The translations under genes were made by a program, and so were the position numbers. From Granulicella arctica (lineage in GTDB: Bacteria; Acidobacteriota; Terriglobia; Terriglobales; Acidobacteriaceae), in contig NZ_JACCCW010000002.1 in assembly GCF_013410065.1 (NCBI RefSeq), positions 1,789,422 through 1,853,421 on the forward strand: a DNA stretch of 64,000 nucleotides, read 5' to 3'. Of this stretch, positions 16,639 through 24,543 are shown one piece after another. Each line of letters begins with the position of its first letter. Position 1 is the stretch's first letter. The notes beneath the pieces are model-generated. The model had not been told where the DNA came from. It saw only the letters and a program-made list of their open reading frames with translations, and did not search any database.

Positions 16639-18261
16639 TTATTGAGCCTGTGTCGCCGAATACTTTGCTGCAATAGCATTCTGAGGGAGCGACCAAGCAA
16701 ACATCACTCCACCGCTGCTTGTCAGCGCGTATTGGCGGCCATCCAACTCATAGGTGGTGGGAGAGCTTTGCATGGCTACTCCAGTGCCTGCATGCCATAG
16801 GGTTTTCCCATTGCTGGTATCGAGCGCAAGGACGTTTCCATAGGCATCGCCTGTAAAGGTTAGACCGGAGTCCGTTGTTAAAACTCCAGCGCCTGCACCT
16901 CCCTCACCGACCTCATGGCTCCAGCGAATCTTCCCTGTCTGGTAGTCGATTGCTTCGATCACACCTTTGCCCCAAAGTCCGTAGTCCGCTCCTGCCCAGC
17001 CGTAGTTGCCATCAGCGGGCTTGGCGAAATAGAGGCTGTAACTGAGATGGGCATCTACGATAAACAGGCCTTCCTTCGTATCCACACTAGGCGAACGGTA
17101 GTTGGTCAGTCCGCCCTCGTCGGGCGCGATAAACCTCCCATCGGGTGCTGGCTCCTTCAAGGGATTCGGAATCGGATGACCATCTTTGTCTACTCCCAGC
17201 GTCCAGTTCACGGGCCCATACGGAACGGTCAGGAGGCTCTTTCCATTGGTGCGGTCCAGGACAAAAAATAGGCCATTGCGCGAGGCCTGCATAAGCATCT
17301 TCCGGGACTGTCCACGAAAATTTCCGTCAACCAGAACAGGAGTTTCAACGGCATCCCAGTCATGCGTGTCGTGAGGCGAAACCTGGAAGCCCCACGCAAG
17401 TTTTCCTGTATCGGGGTTGAGCGCAACGATGCTGCACGTGTAGAGGTCGTCGCCAGGCCTTGTGGAACCGTTCAAGACAGGTGTAGGATTGCCCGTTCCC
17501 CAATACACCAGATTGAGGGCAGGGTCATAAGTACCTGTTATCCACGTCATGCCGCCAGTGGTGCTGTTCGGCGTTCCAGCGGGCGGTGTGCTGTTCCATT
17601 GCCACTGTGTTCTACCCGTGTCGGGATCAATGGATCGTAGATAGCCGGTCAGATTGTCGAAGTCACCCGATACGCCGACGATCACATGATCGTTCACAAC
17701 GAGCGGTGCCATTGTTGTCCAATAGCCCTTGGTTACGTCGGCGATCAGGATCTCCCAGCGTACTGTGCCGTCTTTAGCATTCAACGAAACGAGGTGGCCA
17801 TCCGGCGTCATGAAGTACAGCCAACCTTTGTAGATGCCCACCCCGCGGTTACCGATGTGATCTCCGGTAGTCGGCGGGTGTGTGTAGTGCCAGATCATGT
17901 GTCCTGATCGCGCATCGACTGCCCAGATATTTTCAGGGACGGTGAAGTACACCATTCCATCCACCAGCAGCGGAGACGACTTGATCAGCGCAGTCTGGCC
18001 CGTCTGAAACGCCCACGCAAGGCCCAGGTTCGCCACGTTCTGCGGAGTGATTTGCGTCAGGTGGCTATGACGCTTGCCTGAGTAGTCGCCATGATAGGAG
18101 GGCCAACTATCCGTCGGCGGATGGAGAAGCTCCGCAGCATCCACATTCTGCGCCGCGAGAGAATGCGGATGCACAACAAGAGAGAACAAGACACCAACAG
18201 CAAGCATCAACATGTGTCTCAACAATGTCATAGACGTACTAATCTCCGGGTATTGCACCAT
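16639..18261 (-). CDS. Secreted PQQ-dehydrogenase-like quinoprotein (first copy)
   Basis: A 540-residue eight-bladed propeller protein with a signal peptide (a second Met 10 codons in gives a more usual signal; the gap to the upstream gene is 8 bases). Quinoprotein motifs include YDPALNLVYWGTGNPTP, TRPGDDLYTCSIVALNPDTG, HDTHDWDAVETPVL and QASRNGLFFVLDRTNGK. By alignment from memory to methanol dehydrogenase, the catalytic Asp is the first D of D-W-D, and a second Asp lies two residues on. The Glu metal ligand position (family SGAELG) reads SGDFDN. I recall such proteins being named 'acido-empty-quinoprotein' because many hosts lack PQQ synthesis. Operon with cytochrome c and multicopper oxidase suggests a periplasmic dehydrogenase. 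Confidence 0.85.
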   Translation of the reverse strand: MVQYPEISTSMTLLRHMLMLAVGVLFSLVVHPHSLAAQNVDAAELLHPPTDSWPSYHGDYSGKRHSHLTQITPQNVANLGLAWAFQTGQTALIKSSPLLVDGMVYFTVPENIWAVDARSGHMIWHYTHPPTTGDHIGNRGVGIYKGWLYFMTPDGHLVSLNAKDGTVRWEILIADVTKGYWTTMAPLVVNDHVIVGVSGDFDNLTGYLRSIDPDTGRTQWQWNSTPPAGTPNSTTGGMTWITGTYDPALNLVYWGTGNPTPVLNGSTRPGDDLYTCSIVALNPDTGKLAWGFQVSPHDTHDWDAVETPVLVDGNFRGQSRKMLMQASRNGLFFVLDRTNGKSLLTVPYGPVNWTLGVDKDGHPIPNPLKEPAPDGRFIAPDEGGLTNYRSPSVDTKEGLFIVDAHLSYSLYFAKPADGNYGWAGADYGLWGKGVIEAIDYQTGKIRWSHEVGEGGAGAGVLTTDSGLTFTGDAYGNVLALDTSNGKTLWHAGTGVAMQSSPTTYELDGRQYALTSSGGVMFAWSLPQNAIAAKYSATQAQ

Positions 18262-18269
18262 CCAATTGA

Positions 18270-19376
18270 TTAGCGCAGCGTTTGTATATAAGCCATCAGA
18301 TTATGAATGTCAGCATCCGTGTACTTACTGAACAAATCGACATGAGCATTCACCGGAGCGTCGACAGAATATTTCACATTGCTGACAAGCCATGACCGAT
18401 AGATGCCGTTGTTGTCACGCAGGCCGACCGTAAATTCATCACGATATGCCAGGATCCCCGTCACGCTCTCTCCTGAAGGAAGCGTCACCGTCAATCGGCT
18501 CTTGGCATCTCTGGGATACAGCATCCGCTCCTCGAGCTGCAATCCTTCATAGCGGGTCGCGATGCCGGCAAGGTCTCCGGTGGGTGTATGGCACTTCGCG
18601 CAACCACCGGCACCGTTGAAGTACTTCTTACCGGCCGCGACGTTGCCGGTTTGAAGATCGGCTATATCGACTCCCTTGCGGCTGCCCTTTTGAGATACGG
18701 CCCTGGCCTCCTGCGCATGGATAAAGGCCGCCAGACTGAGTATTTCCTGGTTGGAAAAATTGAAGGCTGGCATCTTTTTCTCAGGTCTTCCGTTCCGCAC
18801 AACCTCGGAGATCTTGTCTCCATTCACATCCGCGAGCACCAGCTTCGAGCGCGTCAAGTCCGGGCCTGTTTCTCCACCTTGCGTGTCCCTGCCGTGGCAG
18901 AAGGCGCAGTTCTGTTGGAAGAGCGGACCGCCGATCTCAGCCAGACCTGACTGATGTACTCCTGCCGAAGCCGTGCCAGTGTTATTCGATGTTATCGGCA
19001 TCTCACCGCTGGCAAGATAACGCACGAGCGAAGTTACTTCTTTAAGCGGCAGACTGGGGAACCCAGGCATCCTCCCCTTACCAGTATGAATCAGGTCGGC
19101 AATCTGCTGGTTCGTCTTCTGATGACTTATGCCGAGTAAAGGCGGAAAGCCTGGAAGGATGCCCTCTCGCTGCTCGCCATGACATATTGCGCAATGACTC
19201 GCATAGGCCGCAGCGCCCTCCGAATCGGCGGTAGGTACAGTCGACGTCTGCGCGGGCATTGCGACTGAACCTACAGCGGCGATGCCGTTAGAGGCCGCAT
19301 AGGTGGGTATTTCCCTCCCCTGATAGGCAATGAGCCCTACTGCTGCAAAGAGTACGAGAACCCGGAATCTCTTCAT
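18270..19376 (-). CDS. Exported cytochrome c with three haem-binding motifs
   Basis: A 368-residue secreted protein with three CxxCH sites: CAICH (62-66), CAFCH (157-161) and CAKCH (259-263). Candidate axial Met residues occur in GRMPGFPSL, KKMPAFNFS and ERMLYP. The layout resembles the three-haem cytochrome subunit of membrane alcohol dehydrogenases, but the third domain has an extra insert (TVTLPSGESVTGILAYRDEF) seen in some acidobacterial cytochromes. It lies 8 bases before the quinoprotein gene, so it is the likely electron acceptor of that enzyme. Its maturation would need the Ccm proteins at the left end of the window. Confidence 0.9.
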   Translation of the reverse strand: MKRFRVLVLFAAVGLIAYQGREIPTYAASNGIAAVGSVAMPAQTSTVPTADSEGAAAYASHCAICHGEQREGILPGFPPLLGISHQKTNQQIADLIHTGKGRMPGFPSLPLKEVTSLVRYLASGEMPITSNNTGTASAGVHQSGLAEIGGPLFQQNCAFCHGRDTQGGETGPDLTRSKLVLADVNGDKISEVVRNGRPEKKMPAFNFSNQEILSLAAFIHAQEARAVSQKGSRKGVDIADLQTGNVAAGKKYFNGAGGCAKCHTPTGDLAGIATRYEGLQLEERMLYPRDAKSRLTVTLPSGESVTGILAYRDEFTVGLRDNNGIYRSWLVSNVKYSVDAPVNAHVDLFSKYTDADIHNLMAYIQTLR

Positions 19377-19463
19377 AGTTATAAAACTGCCTTATCAATT
19401 TTTAGAGTGAACCGTATCTTCAACTTGTATCCACAACCAATATTTGCGAGAGAAGCAGGTTCG

Positions 19464-20867
19464 CTATCCCTTGTACTTGATCAACTGCATGAAACCATAG
19501 TCCATGTGAAGCTGTTGATGACAGTGCATCAGCGTGCCACCGGGATTATTGGCGATGAAGTCGACCTCAACCGTATCCAGCGGCATAACATTGATCACAT
19601 CTTTCATAAGTCCGCTGATCGGCTTCTTGCCGATGCGAGTTACCTCAAACGTATGCCGGTGCAGATGTATTGGGTGCTGATCGCCGCTTCCGTTGCGAAG
19701 GACCATGCGATAGCGCTTTCCCTGTTGCACTAATAACGGATCGGTGTCGGGCCACGATTTGTTGTTGATGGTCCAGGTGTCGAATTGCGAACCATGCAGT
19801 GAGCCGATATCACGGAAGGTTAGAACGAACGTCTCATCTGGAGCAGGTGCTTCGGCTGTATTGGCAAACTGTGTGTAGTCCCACTCGACTGCCGGTGGGT
19901 CTTTCCATACTGGGTCACCGGTCTTCCCCGCATATTCGACGACGATACCTAGTCCCATCTGACGAGACTTCTGCAATGTCGAGCCGAGCACCCAGACACC
20001 TGGAGCATTCATCTCGACGACCGCATCCACACGTTCGGCGACCGCCAGCGAAAGCACCTCTACCGTTCGCGGATTCGGAACAGGATTGCCATCCATCGCG
20101 ATAATCTTGAAGCTATGGCCGGGAAGCGCGAGGACTACATTCTCGGTCGCACTGGCATTCAACAGACGCATCAGCACCCGCTGCCCTTGCTTGACGCGTA
20201 TAGGTTCACCAGCTCCCAGCATGTGGGCGTTGATGGTCGCGTATTTGTATCCCACGTCCGAACCCGTTGTCAGCGGCATGTTCGATGATTGCTCTCGCAT
20301 CGTCTCCACCATTGGCACGAAAGAAGGCTCCCAGTGATGGATGGCGAGATTGATCTCCTGATCGTACCGCGCAGGTTGCTCTTTTCCTTCGATGAGCAGG
20401 AATCCAAATTGTCCGCTGTAAGTTCCAACAGAAAGATCGCCATACGCCGCAGCATGCGTGTGATACCACCGAGTGCCGGATGGCTTCGGTGTAAAGGTGT
20501 AGCGATGCGTACTACCCGCCGCGATCATCGGCGAGCCCTCTTCCATTGCGCCATCGTTCAGTGAATCGATAGCCAGACCGTGCCAGTGCACCAGGTCCGA
20601 ACTCGTACCTGCATTGGTCACGTCAATCGTTACCCGTACACCTTCACGCAATCGTAGAAGCGGCCCTGGAACCTGCCCGTTATACGCAGTCGTCTTGATC
20701 GTCACGCCATGGCCAATATCGAGCGTGCAGGGCTCGATACGGATAAAGTGATCAGCTTTCCCGGCCGAATTGCCGCTACCTTGACTGCTCTGCAAAGGAG
20801 CAAGTGCGTTGAGAGATCTGGCTGCCAGCAGCGCACCTGCTGAGGAGAGGAAGCTTCTACGATTCAT
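19464..20867 (-). CDS. Tat-exported multicopper oxidase
   Basis: A 467-residue protein beginning with a twin-arginine signal (MNRRSFLSSAG). All four copper-binding blocks are present: HWHG (94-97), HTH in RWYHTHA (136-138), HPIHLH (398-403) and HCHQQLH with an axial Met (448-460). These form one type 1 site and the trinuclear site that reduces oxygen to water. It is the first gene of a three-gene run with the cytochrome c (87-base gap) and quinoprotein. It could be the terminal oxidase for that chain; a separate laccase-like or copper-tolerance role is the alternative. Confidence 0.9.
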   Translation of the reverse strand: MNRRSFLSSAGALLAARSLNALAPLQSSQGSGNSAGKADHFIRIEPCTLDIGHGVTIKTTAYNGQVPGPLLRLREGVRVTIDVTNAGTSSDLVHWHGLAIDSLNDGAMEEGSPMIAAGSTHRYTFTPKPSGTRWYHTHAAAYGDLSVGTYSGQFGFLLIEGKEQPARYDQEINLAIHHWEPSFVPMVETMREQSSNMPLTTGSDVGYKYATINAHMLGAGEPIRVKQGQRVLMRLLNASATENVVLALPGHSFKIIAMDGNPVPNPRTVEVLSLAVAERVDAVVEMNAPGVWVLGSTLQKSRQMGLGIVVEYAGKTGDPVWKDPPAVEWDYTQFANTAEAPAPDETFVLTFRDIGSLHGSQFDTWTINNKSWPDTDPLLVQQGKRYRMVLRNGSGDQHPIHLHRHTFEVTRIGKKPISGLMKDVINVMPLDTVEVDFIANNPGGTLMHCHQQLHMDYGFMQLIKYKG

Positions 20868-20938
20868 GGTCCCTCGAGTGCCATCCGAAGATCATGTGAT
20901 GACTCGGTAAAATATTTAACTGTGGCAGCATGAGTAGG

Positions 20939-21898
20939 CTAAACCCACCATGCAGTCGCTGGCTTCTCTTTGATCACAATCTCATTCAAAAACTGGGCTG
21001 CTTTCGTAAGACCTTCTTCAGGTGAGAGCAGGCTATCTTCGTGCTCGATCGAAAGCACACTGTCATAGCCATACATTCTCAATGTAGAAACAAACTCCTT
21101 CCACCACTCTGCGCCATGTCCGTAGCCGCAGGTTCGAAAGATCCAACCACGATTGCGTTCATCCGTGTAAGGCTTGGTATCGAGCACGCCCGTGCGTGGC
21201 AGATTTGCCGAGTAAAGTTGCGTATCCTTCGCATGAACATGAAAGATTGCGTCGCCCAAGATGCGCACTGCGGCAATGGGATCGATTCCTTGCCAGAACA
21301 TATGGCTCGGATCGTAGTTGCAGCCGATAGATGGTCCAGCGATCGCTCGCAGCCTGAGCATGGTTTCGGGACTGTACACCACAAACCCAGGGTGCATCTC
21401 AATCGCAATTTTAATTCCATGCTGTGCGGCAAGCTCTGCACGCTTGACCCAGTATGGTGTTACGACCTCATCCCACTGCCACGCCAGCACTTCAAGATAC
21501 TCAGGAGGCCACGGGCAGGTTACCCAATTGGGAGCCTTGGCATCCGGAGAGTCGCCAGGGCAACCGGAGAAGTCTACCACTACCGGCACCTCCAGCTCTG
21601 CTGCAAGCAGAATCGTTTGCCGATTTATCTCTTGCGCTTGCTTTGCCTGGACAGGGTTAGGATGCAGCGGATTTCCATGACAGCTCAACGCGCTAATGCT
21701 TACACCATGGTCTGCGAACATGCGCTTGAACGCCTTCAGTGCAGAGGCATCTTCCAACATCGATAGCTTGCAGTGCGCATTGCCGGGATAGTTTCCCGTT
21801 GCAAGTTCCACGGTTTCAATCTGAAGCGCTTTCAACTTCGCAAATACGTCTTCGAGCGACATCTGCGACAGAAGCGGCGTAAAGACTCCAAGTTTCAT
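20939..21898 (-). CDS. Sugar phosphate isomerase/epimerase-like TIM barrel
   Basis: A 319-residue AP-endonuclease-2-type TIM barrel with no signal peptide. Metal-site residues are seen at strand ends: IEMHPG (Glu), NYDPSH (Asp, His), HVHAKD (His) and SIEHED (Glu). This fold includes xylose isomerase-like and inosose or keto-sugar epimerases. It is third in an operon after a ThuA protein and a Gfo/Idh/MocA oxidoreductase; such partners often act on 3-keto-sugars or inositols. The exact substrate is unknown. Confidence 0.83.
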   Translation of the reverse strand: MKLGVFTPLLSQMSLEDVFAKLKALQIETVELATGNYPGNAHCKLSMLEDASALKAFKRMFADHGVSISALSCHGNPLHPNPVQAKQAQEINRQTILLAAELEVPVVVDFSGCPGDSPDAKAPNWVTCPWPPEYLEVLAWQWDEVVTPYWVKRAELAAQHGIKIAIEMHPGFVVYSPETMLRLRAIAGPSIGCNYDPSHMFWQGIDPIAAVRILGDAIFHVHAKDTQLYSANLPRTGVLDTKPYTDERNRGWIFRTCGYGHGAEWWKEFVSTLRMYGYDSVLSIEHEDSLLSPEEGLTKAAQFLNEIVIKEKPATAWWV

Positions 21899-21961
21899 TC
21901 GATCGTTCCTCGTTCCATTTCGCGAAGACGCATCTGTTTCATTCTTTCGTTGACGGAGTAA

Positions 21962-23134
21962 CTACCTGTCTCCTGAAACATACTGTACCTTCTCCCAAAC
22001 ACTACCGGCTGCGTGGCTTCTCAACATCGCTTCCACAACGCAGGTGGAACGATAGCCATCCTCAAAGGTGGGCAGCATCTCCGGTTTTGCATGGGGAGAG
22101 CCTCCCTCGTGGATCCACTCATACGCATCCCGGATCACATTCAAAAATGCGTCTGCCCATGCCTCTTGATGTCCGCCCGGCAGGTGCGTGTACCGGCGCA
22201 CGGCAGAAGACACGAGCGATGGGTCTTTTGCCATCACGACGTTCGGCTGATTGTAGTGGCCGATCCACAACTCATTCTGCTCCTCCTGCTTCCACTTAAG
22301 GGAGCATGCTCTTCCGTTCAACTCAAGCTCAAGATCGTTTTTGTGACCGGGCAAGACTTGCCCCACAGAGAAGCTACCCTTCGCACCATTTTCGAACCGA
22401 AGCAGCACGCTGGCTAAGTCTTCCGCTTGTACCGATACTGGCACGCGTTCCGCATCACTTTTATTTGAAAAGGCCTCAGCCGAGTTGCCGGATGAGTAGC
22501 GAACCGGAATGACAGTCGTCAGATCGGCGAGCACGGAGGCGATCTTCAATCCGGAGACATGCTCTGCGAGATCACACCAGTGAGAACCAATATCCCCAAG
22601 CGCAGAGCTTGCACCGCCCTTCGCAGGATCGGACCTCCAGGAGTAGACATTGGGATCGGCCATCCAATCCTGTAGATAGTGGCCATGCACAAAGCTCACG
22701 CCCTCCGTCTGACCGCTGGCAATCATGCCGCGCGCCTGTTGTACCAGAGGGTTCCCGCGATAGTTGAAGGTAACAACGTGGGCGACCTTTGCCGCTAGGG
22801 CAGCATCGCGCAGCTTGCGTCCTTCTTCTGGGTTCATGGCCAGCGGCTTGTCGGAGATGACATGCTTGCCGGCCTTGAGTACAGCCATAGTAATAGGCAG
22901 ATGAAGATGATTGGGCGTCGTGTTGTGGATCACCTGCACATCCGGGTCGGCGATCAGAGCACGAAAGTCGCCGTAGGAGCGTTCGACTTTATACTCGCGC
23001 GCCTTTCGGTCAGTAGACTCCTGCGACGATCCCGCGATCGCTACGACGTCCACATCACCCAGTCGCCGCACTGCATCGATGTGATGAGCTGCAACAAAGC
23101 CAGGTCCAATCAAGCCCATTCCAATCTTCTTCAT
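21962..23134 (-). CDS. Gfo/Idh/MocA family NAD(P)-dependent sugar oxidoreductase
   Basis: A 390-residue cytoplasmic enzyme. The Rossmann start GMGLIGPGFVAAHH is at 5-18, the catalytic EKP-type motif appears as SDKPLAMN (Asp in place of the usual Glu), and GGASSALGDIGSHWCDL supplies the second-domain catalytic Asp/His. It oxidises or reduces a sugar or inositol hydroxyl. It lies 44 bases after the ThuA gene and 63 before the isomerase gene, all on one strand. Confidence 0.88.
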   Translation of the reverse strand: MKKIGMGLIGPGFVAAHHIDAVRRLGDVDVVAIAGSSQESTDRKAREYKVERSYGDFRALIADPDVQVIHNTTPNHLHLPITMAVLKAGKHVISDKPLAMNPEEGRKLRDAALAAKVAHVVTFNYRGNPLVQQARGMIASGQTEGVSFVHGHYLQDWMADPNVYSWRSDPAKGGASSALGDIGSHWCDLAEHVSGLKIASVLADLTTVIPVRYSSGNSAEAFSNKSDAERVPVSVQAEDLASVLLRFENGAKGSFSVGQVLPGHKNDLELELNGRACSLKWKQEEQNELWIGHYNQPNVVMAKDPSLVSSAVRRYTHLPGGHQEAWADAFLNVIRDAYEWIHEGGSPHAKPEMLPTFEDGYRSTCVVEAMLRSHAAGSVWEKVQYVSGDR

Positions 23135-23178
23135 AAGACGGTCCGTAACCTTTTACTCAATTGATCTTTCAAGCAGTT

Positions 23179-24051
23179 CTAGTGCGGACGAGGGTGCGAG
23201 AGTGTGCTGCCCTCCGTTAAGCCCAGTGACCACTTGATTGCTTCGAAATACATTTTCCGAATGTCCGGGTCTGTCCAGGCTTCTTCCGTGTGTCCGAGCG
23301 TGGAATAGAACACGCGACCGTTGCCATACGATTTGCTCCACGCTACAGGAAAATCATGATCGGCACGATGAATACGGGGGTTATTCGTGTAGTCAAGCTT
23401 CGCCGGATCGAGACTGAGGAGCACATTCACCTTGTCGCGAGACCACTCCTTCGGCTGATAGATCTCATCGTATTTCACAAACTCTTTCGGGAGGTGACGC
23501 ACGGCAGGAAAGTCAGGATCTTCGTTGATGATCGGCGCATTGAACGTCATCCAGGGATGCTGGTCGAACCATCCGCCAATCATCTCGCCATACTCGGGCC
23601 ATGTGTAGTTCGTATCAAGCGCCGCGTGAACTCCGACAAAACCCTTTCCGTCTTCCTTGATGAAGGACATCATGTCCTGCTTCTGACTTGCATCCATATC
23701 CAGTTCACCGGTTGTACTGGCGAAGATCAGAACGTCAAAGTAATTTAAATTTTTTGCATTTCTCGGCAAGTCTTTTTTTGTGAGCAACTCAGTATCTGTG
23801 CGCATGGTCGTGTCCCATAGCCCACTCTCTTTTCCCATAGCATAAATAGCGTCCATCGCAGCGGAGACAGAGTCGTGCTCGAAGCCCTTTGTTTGGCCGA
23901 TGACCAGAACATGTTTCAAATGGGTCTGCTTGGCATGTGGCGCAGGCGGCACGGTAAAGTCTTGGCCCGTTTGGGCAGAGCTCGTCCCGATAAAAACTCC
24001 TAGACTGATTGCAGCTACAGAAAGAAAGAGGATTTTTTGAAGATAACGCAC
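23179..24051 (-). CDS. Secreted ThuA-domain protein
   Basis: A 290-residue protein with signal peptide (FIGTSSAQ) and a ThuA/glutamine-amidotransferase-like fold: VLVIGQTKGFEHDSV, YDVLIFASTTGEL-like strand (FDVLIFASTTGELD), GFVGVHAALDT and YSTLGHTEEAW. GTG start preceded by AGGAGATTAC. ThuA is linked to oxidation of disaccharides to 3-keto forms; many secreted copies in Acidobacteria and Planctomycetes occur with oxidoreductases as here. First gene of the operon. Confidence 0.85.
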   Translation of the reverse strand: MRYLQKILFLSVAAISLGVFIGTSSAQTGQDFTVPPAPHAKQTHLKHVLVIGQTKGFEHDSVSAAMDAIYAMGKESGLWDTTMRTDTELLTKKDLPRNAKNLNYFDVLIFASTTGELDMDASQKQDMMSFIKEDGKGFVGVHAALDTNYTWPEYGEMIGGWFDQHPWMTFNAPIINEDPDFPAVRHLPKEFVKYDEIYQPKEWSRDKVNVLLSLDPAKLDYTNNPRIHRADHDFPVAWSKSYGNGRVFYSTLGHTEEAWTDPDIRKMYFEAIKWSLGLTEGSTLSHPRPH

Positions 24052-24543
24052 GTAATCTCCTGAAAGTTCGGATACTCAAGTTGTGCCCGAAGCGTGTCGC
24101 CTCAGGATCGCGTGTTGAACGCTTTTGTTGCACCGACTATAGGATCGTTGTTTTGCCAGAACAAACGATTTATTCCGCGTACTTCGACAACGGCAATTTT
24201 TCGTCGAGAGAAGTCTATTGACGATTGACAGGAGATGCAATTCTCTTCGAATTCCCTGCGTTTTTTCAGCTTCGCCTAAAGTTGGAAAACGGAGTGCCTG
24301 TGTTCTGCTGATTGCTAAAATAGAAAAATAGTTTCATCGGTTCTTCAGCAGGCATACCTGCTTCCGCGTACGCGGACATCCACCCAAATGGTCAGGATCG
24401 AGTCGTTTCTCCTGGGGTTCCCTTGCTCTGCCAGAGATGACGACAAGAGCTTAAAACAGCTAAGCTCTACTCATTGAAATCTTAAGCTTCGCTTAATAAA
24501 TTGCTAATACACAGAAACGGACTGTAGAGACGCTCCAGAGATC
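24052..24543. other. Divergent regulatory region with a short inverted repeat
   Basis: A 490-base region between the divergent ThuA operon and the TonB receptor. No coding frame was convincing. An inverted repeat TTAAGC-TTC-GCTTAA is at 24482-24496, 48 bases before the receptor ATG, and could be an operator or short hairpin in the leader. The region is less GC-rich than the flanking genes, as expected for promoters. Confidence 0.4.
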
